DNA of 64,000 nt. It comes from an uncultured Tenacibaculum sp. (lineage in GTDB: Bacteria > Bacteroidota > Bacteroidia > Flavobacteriales > Flavobacteriaceae). How positions within the stretch are numbered: position 1 is the stretch's first letter; each line of letters starts with the position of its first letter. Below the pieces are notes generated by a model, which was not told the origin of the DNA, ran no database searches, and worked only from the letters and a program-made list of their open reading frames with translations. The position numbers and the translations under genes are program-made. The DNA lies in assembly GCF_947498805.1 (NCBI RefSeq), contig NZ_CANMLT010000009.1, forward strand, positions 1 to 64,000, written 5' to 3'. This document shows positions 60,880 through 64,000 of this stretch, piece by piece.

Positions 60880-61887
60880 ATGAGTACCAAACAAAAATTA
60901 ATCATTTTTGTGGTAATTGCTCTCATATACAACTTGCTTGTTTATGGATTATATTACTTCGAATCTAACTTTGAAAACACGAATATTCATAATATTTCCG
61001 ATGCTTATTGGTATTCACTAGTAACACTAACTACAGTAGGGTACGGAGATTTTTATCCTATTACTTTTTGGGGTAGACTTATTGGAATTCTATTTGTTTT
61101 AGGAAGCCTTGGAATATTAGGATATATCGTAACAGAATTAAGCTTAAAAATATCAGAATACTTAAAAAAAAGAGAAATGGGATACTTTGGAACCGACATG
61201 AATAACCACTGTATAATAATAGGTTGGAATGCCTTTTCTAAACAAGTTGCCGAACAAATTATCAAAGCCAATGAAGATTTGGCTATTGTGGTAAATCAAG
61301 AATCAGATTTAAAAACTATAAGACAGATATATTCTGATAAAAAATGTTTTGTTTTATTGGCTGATTTAAATGACTATAACGCGTTAGAAAAAATAAACAT
61401 TACCTCATCTAGACGTGTTTATATAAGCTTTGAAAATGACACAGACTCATTGGTTTACACTATAAGCTTAAAAAAGCAATTTGAAAGTGTTAACTGTGTA
61501 GTTGCTATAGAAAATATTGAACTAAAATCATCTTTCAATTATTTAGGAGTTCAATTTATCATTCCTAAGAAAGAAATCGTTTCTAAGTTTATTGCTAGTT
61601 ATATTTTTGAACCAAATGTAGCTCTATTAACAGAAGATTTAATTTCTACTTCTAACGACAAAACGAACCTTGATATTTGTGAAACCAAGCTAACTAACAA
61701 TCACAATTATATCAACACCAGTTTTCTTAAGACTTATATAGACCTAAAAGAAAAATCAGGAATCACACTAGTTGCATTAAGTCGAGAAAATCAACTGATA
61801 AAGAATCCAGAAAACGATCTAGTTCTTAAAGAAAATGACGTGCTACTTTATATTGCTAACGGAGAAAACAAACAATTTTTGAATTAA
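60880..61887 (+). CDS. K+ channel with RCK/TrkA-N domain
   Basis: 335 residues: a transmembrane helix (KLIIFVVIALIYNLLVYGLYYF), the pore with K+ filter TLTTVGYGDFYP, a second helix (GRLIGILFVLGSLGILGYIV) and an RCK domain (HCIIIGWNAFSKQVAEQII) that ends near 250. A TrkA-C-like module follows. In the family, K+ flux is gated by a ligand bound in the RCK ring. Polyamines block many K+ channels, so a link to the neighbouring polyamine genes is attractive but unproven. It starts 2 bases after speD. Confidence 0.92.
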   Translation: MSTKQKLIIFVVIALIYNLLVYGLYYFESNFENTNIHNISDAYWYSLVTLTTVGYGDFYPITFWGRLIGILFVLGSLGILGYIVTELSLKISEYLKKREMGYFGTDMNNHCIIIGWNAFSKQVAEQIIKANEDLAIVVNQESDLKTIRQIYSDKKCFVLLADLNDYNALEKINITSSRRVYISFENDTDSLVYTISLKKQFESVNCVVAIENIELKSSFNYLGVQFIIPKKEIVSKFIASYIFEPNVALLTEDLISTSNDKTNLDICETKLTNNHNYINTSFLKTYIDLKEKSGITLVALSRENQLIKNPENDLVLKENDVLLYIANGENKQFLN

Positions 61888-61893
61888 CCTCTC

Positions 61894-62295
61894 ATGCAAC
61901 ATCAACTAAACGATATACTCAGTAATGCTCCATTGCTAAGAAAAAAAATTAACAAAATAAGTACCCAACATCAGGTTGACACTGATGAATTACTTTCTGA
62001 AATGCTTAAATTTTTAAATCTAATTCATATAACGAATGAGAAATTAAGTCCGTCTCTCATTGTTGATCTTGCTTGGCATGAGTTTATATTATTTACCAGG
62101 TATTATCATGAATTTTGCCAGTCTCACTACCAAAGATTTATTCATCACACTCCAAGTGAGAATAGTGATCCTAAGATCTTTCAAAAGACTATTGAACTAT
62201 ATATAAAACATTACAATAAACCTCCAGAAGCTATCTGGGGAACCTATGCTATAAAAGAATGGGAAGCTAGCAATTGCGGAGCTTGTCACAACTAA
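61894..62295 (+). CDS. Small His/Trp-motif protein with Cys tail
   Basis: 133 residues with the pattern DLAWHEFILFTRYYHEFCQSHY followed by RFIHHTPSE, typical of 'glycine-rich domain-containing protein-like' families. The end is NCGACHN, a CxxC pair next to His. The conserved WHxF and HH residues could bind a metal. No signal peptide is present. It lies 6 bases after the K+ channel. Function unknown. Confidence 0.72.
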   Translation: MQHQLNDILSNAPLLRKKINKISTQHQVDTDELLSEMLKFLNLIHITNEKLSPSLIVDLAWHEFILFTRYYHEFCQSHYQRFIHHTPSENSDPKIFQKTIELYIKHYNKPPEAIWGTYAIKEWEASNCGACHN

Positions 62296-62305
62296 AAAAC
62301 AACAT

Positions 62306-63352
62306 ATGTATTTAGAAGGAACTATTACTATTGATCCATCTCAACTAACCGAGATAAAAAAAGTAAAGCCTACAAAGGCTTTTAAAAAGATTTTCCACTA
62401 CTTAACTATTGGTGCTATTTCAGATAAAGAAGAAAGAGAAACCTTTACTGCAGTAGCTATTTTACAACAACTCAATGCTACTTTTAGAAGTTTAAATATT
62501 ACCAATATTATCAAAATATCTCATGATGATATTACTTTTTACCATGACAAAGATGGTAAAGAAAATGACCTAAAACATGCCTTAGATAAGTATGAAATTG
62601 AAGTGAACGAAGCCATGTCTATTCATTTCAAGCAATTAAAACTAGTTTTAGAACATGAAGATGATAATTTCAAATACCTTATAGAAGTTGAAGTCAACAG
62701 AGACCATAAAGTTGGCGTATACCCAATAGTTATTAAGGTTTCGGGATTATTTAAAGAATTTAGTTCTGGAGATGTATCTAATAAGATTACCGAAACAACC
62801 AGTTCTCAACAAAAATTTGATTCATTTAGAGAGAAAAAAACAGAACGTTTTGATTATTTCTCAAACCAAATAAAATTGGCTTTGAAAAAACAAATTGAAA
62901 CCGATGATATTCAAACCTATACTAAAACTAAACATATTTTACCTAAGCGTAAGATTAAAGACAGAAAAGACTTTCAACCAAATACCAATGGAGGTGGAAT
63001 TTATGAAAGACACCATGGATTTGATGATTTTATCTTCTACAGCTTCATATGGTCAGATATAATGCATCATAATAACAATATCATTATAAAAGACGCTTAT
63101 TTTGAAAATGATGAAGGCGAAGAAGTTGGATACTCAAATGAAATAGATACTTCAAGTGATGTTTTTGACAGTGACTCTAATGAAAGTCTTCTAAACTCAA
63201 ATACATTTGAAGAAGATCCTTTAAAAATAAATGAGCCCGAATCTGACGAATCAACTAGTTGGTTTGATTTCGATTCCTTTGGAGGTGATTCCTTCTCAGA
63301 TTCCTCTTCTTGTTCTAGCTGCTCTAGTTGTTCTTCTTGTGGAGGAGATTAA
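62306..63352 (+). CDS. Unknown protein with Ser/Cys-repeat C-terminus
   Basis: 348 residues. The first 170 form an alpha-beta domain (FHYLTIGAISDKEERETFTAVAILQQLN, HALDKYEIEVNEAMSIHFKQLKLVLEHED). A basic linker (about 195-235), a His/Asp-rich stretch (YERHHGFDDFIFYSFIWSDIMHHNNNI) and an acidic tail lead to SSCSSCSSCSSCGG. Such tails occur in other envelope-stress neighbourhoods and may bind metals or mark membrane attachment. No family was recognised for the N-terminal domain. It overlaps nothing; the next gene starts 14 bases later. Confidence 0.75.
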   Translation: MYLEGTITIDPSQLTEIKKVKPTKAFKKIFHYLTIGAISDKEERETFTAVAILQQLNATFRSLNITNIIKISHDDITFYHDKDGKENDLKHALDKYEIEVNEAMSIHFKQLKLVLEHEDDNFKYLIEVEVNRDHKVGVYPIVIKVSGLFKEFSSGDVSNKITETTSSQQKFDSFREKKTERFDYFSNQIKLALKKQIETDDIQTYTKTKHILPKRKIKDRKDFQPNTNGGGIYERHHGFDDFIFYSFIWSDIMHHNNNIIIKDAYFENDEGEEVGYSNEIDTSSDVFDSDSNESLLNSNTFEEDPLKINEPESDESTSWFDFDSFGGDSFSDSSSCSSCSSCSSCGGD

Positions 63353-63366
63353 TTAATTTAGCTATT

Positions 63367-63876
63367 ATGATATTAGCATTTGACACGTACTATTTTGAAG
63401 ATAAGGCAAAGACTATTGGTTTGGAATTTAATCAATGGACAGACGAACAAGAATCAAATACATACGAAGAAACTTTAGAAGGTATTAGTGAATATGTTTC
63501 TGGAGAGTTTTATAAGAGAGAACTCCCTTGTATTCTAAGCCTTCTAAAAAAGATAAACTTAGATCACTGCGAAGCCATTATTATTGATGGCTTTGTAGTG
63601 CTTAACGATGAAGATAAAAACGGTTTAGGAGGCTACTTGTATCAAGAACTAGGTGAAAAAATTCCGATTATAGGAGTAGCCAAAAATAATTTCAATCAAA
63701 TTACGCAACATAAAAGAGCTGTTTATAGAGGAGAAAGCAGAAAACCACTTTATATTACTGCTAAAGGTATTGATTTAGATGAGGCTTCTCAAAAAATTGA
63801 ACAGATGCACGGTGAATACCGTATTCCGCATCTATTAAAAAAAGTTGATTCCATTGGAAGAGAAAATAACGATTAA
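63367..63876 (+). CDS. Endonuclease V-like protein
   Basis: 169 residues with the endonuclease V pattern: Asp in LAFDTYYF, Glu in YKRELPCIL, Asp in AIIIDGFVVL and IIGVAKNNF, then GESRKPLYITAKGI. It matches the first, middle and last acidic residues of the RNase H-like active site. The usual HPRxxGxA segment is altered (NDEDKNGLGGYLYQE). The family cuts next to deaminated adenosine in DNA or RNA. It sits in the stress array without other repair genes. The start ATG 63367 was chosen over 63328, which overlaps the previous gene. Confidence 0.75.
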   Translation: MILAFDTYYFEDKAKTIGLEFNQWTDEQESNTYEETLEGISEYVSGEFYKRELPCILSLLKKINLDHCEAIIIDGFVVLNDEDKNGLGGYLYQELGEKIPIIGVAKNNFNQITQHKRAVYRGESRKPLYITAKGIDLDEASQKIEQMHGEYRIPHLLKKVDSIGRENND

Positions 63877-63879
63877 TAT

Positions 63880-64000
63880 ATGTTTAACGCAGCAATTAAA
63901 AGTACTTTAGAAGAAGACATTTCTATTTTAGTAAAAGTCGATAATCATCCTTGGCATTACTTATGTGAATGTGGTGAAGCTAGTAAATTAAGCATTAAAG
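63880..64000 (+). CDS. MBL-fold metallohydrolase (RNase Z-like), N-terminal part
   Basis: ATG 63880 opens a frame that runs off the right edge (40 residues). The sequence MFNAAIKSTLEEDISILVKV and WHYLCECGEAS matches the start of MBL-fold hydrolases of the RNase Z-like type in Bacteroidota. The His-rich metal site would lie beyond the window. It starts 3 bases after the endonuclease V-like gene, so the operon continues. Confidence 0.5.
   Translation, partial: MFNAAIKSTLEEDISILVKVDNHPWHYLCECGEASKLSIK

Noticed and set aside
1..64000. CRISPR arrays, tRNA/rRNA genes, insertion sequences, prophage
   Set aside because: No regular short direct repeats with spacers, no recognisable tRNA or rRNA, and no transposase, integrase or phage structural proteins were found by reading. 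A tRNA scan would be needed to exclude a missed gene.

Overview
The window reads as chromosome of a low-GC member of the Bacteroidota, family Flavobacteriaceae, closest in gene content and order to marine genera such as Tenacibaculum or Polaribacter. The reasons are the many TAnnTTTG (-7) promoter boxes, secreted DUF11/thrombospondin-type-3 surface proteins, and the familiar block parA-parB-DUF5683-dapB-lepB-wbqC. The neighbouring gene sets DUF4834-YfhO and rsmE-DUF4159-BASS transporter-PlsC point the same way. No tRNA, rRNA, CRISPR array, insertion sequence or prophage was seen.

Layout. 1-4.6 kb: three minus-strand genes for large secreted modular proteins, the first two preceded by similar hairpin leaders that begin with GTCCCC. 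4.7-9.9 kb: Smr-domain protein and cysteine desulfurase, an ArsC/PTP-like phosphatase, two tandem PPK2 polyphosphate kinases, and an LpxR-like outer-membrane protein. 10-18.6 kb: dnaN, chromosome partitioning (parAB), dapB, a large signal peptidase I, WbqC, then three Crp/Fnr-type regulators in a row. 18.6-27.7 kb: a surface-glycan set (flippase, two GT4 glycosyltransferases, methyltransferase, YfhO, DUF4834) split by an AraC/TPR regulator, with a possible small RNA between. 27.9-35.4 kb: an outer-membrane barrel with a charged tail, GNAT, rsmE, an AraC regulator with two small downstream transcription units sharing an upstream site, DUF4159, a BASS transporter and PlsC. 35.4-40.8 kb: a GH3/beta-lactamase fusion, a small protein of unknown role, a DnaQ-type exonuclease and a third PPK2. 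41-47.4 kb: flavodoxin-fold oxidoreductase, arginase-family enzyme, an ars-like operon without a pump, an AraC-GyrI regulator that seems to start at CTG, NDH-2, an unknown protein and an XRE/S24-like regulator.

47.6-64 kb is the most striking part: one long plus-strand array. It encodes a YbjN-like protein, PspA, a YqiJ/NfeD-like membrane OB-fold protein, a flotillin, a 1620-residue AAA+ ATPase, DUF4178, a lipoprotein and a duplicated DUF350 membrane protein. A membrane-bound spermidine synthase, a minimal AdoMet decarboxylase, a K+ channel with an RCK domain, two Cys-tailed unknown proteins, an endonuclease V-like protein and the start of an MBL-fold hydrolase follow. Parts of this set are known from PspA neighbourhoods (for example E. 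coli yjfIJKLMC and yqiJK). The whole looks like a membrane-stress machine that couples a membrane scaffold and an ATPase to polyamine synthesis and K+ flux; that coupling is inference. A terminator and a 93-bp palindrome-ended repeat split the array after the flotillin gene.

Starts were moved downstream from the longest possible reading frame where a signal peptide, a promoter box or the known family N-terminus argued for it; each case is stated. One gene (43839-44765) has no ATG, GTG or TTG start and was assembled by reading the frame directly.
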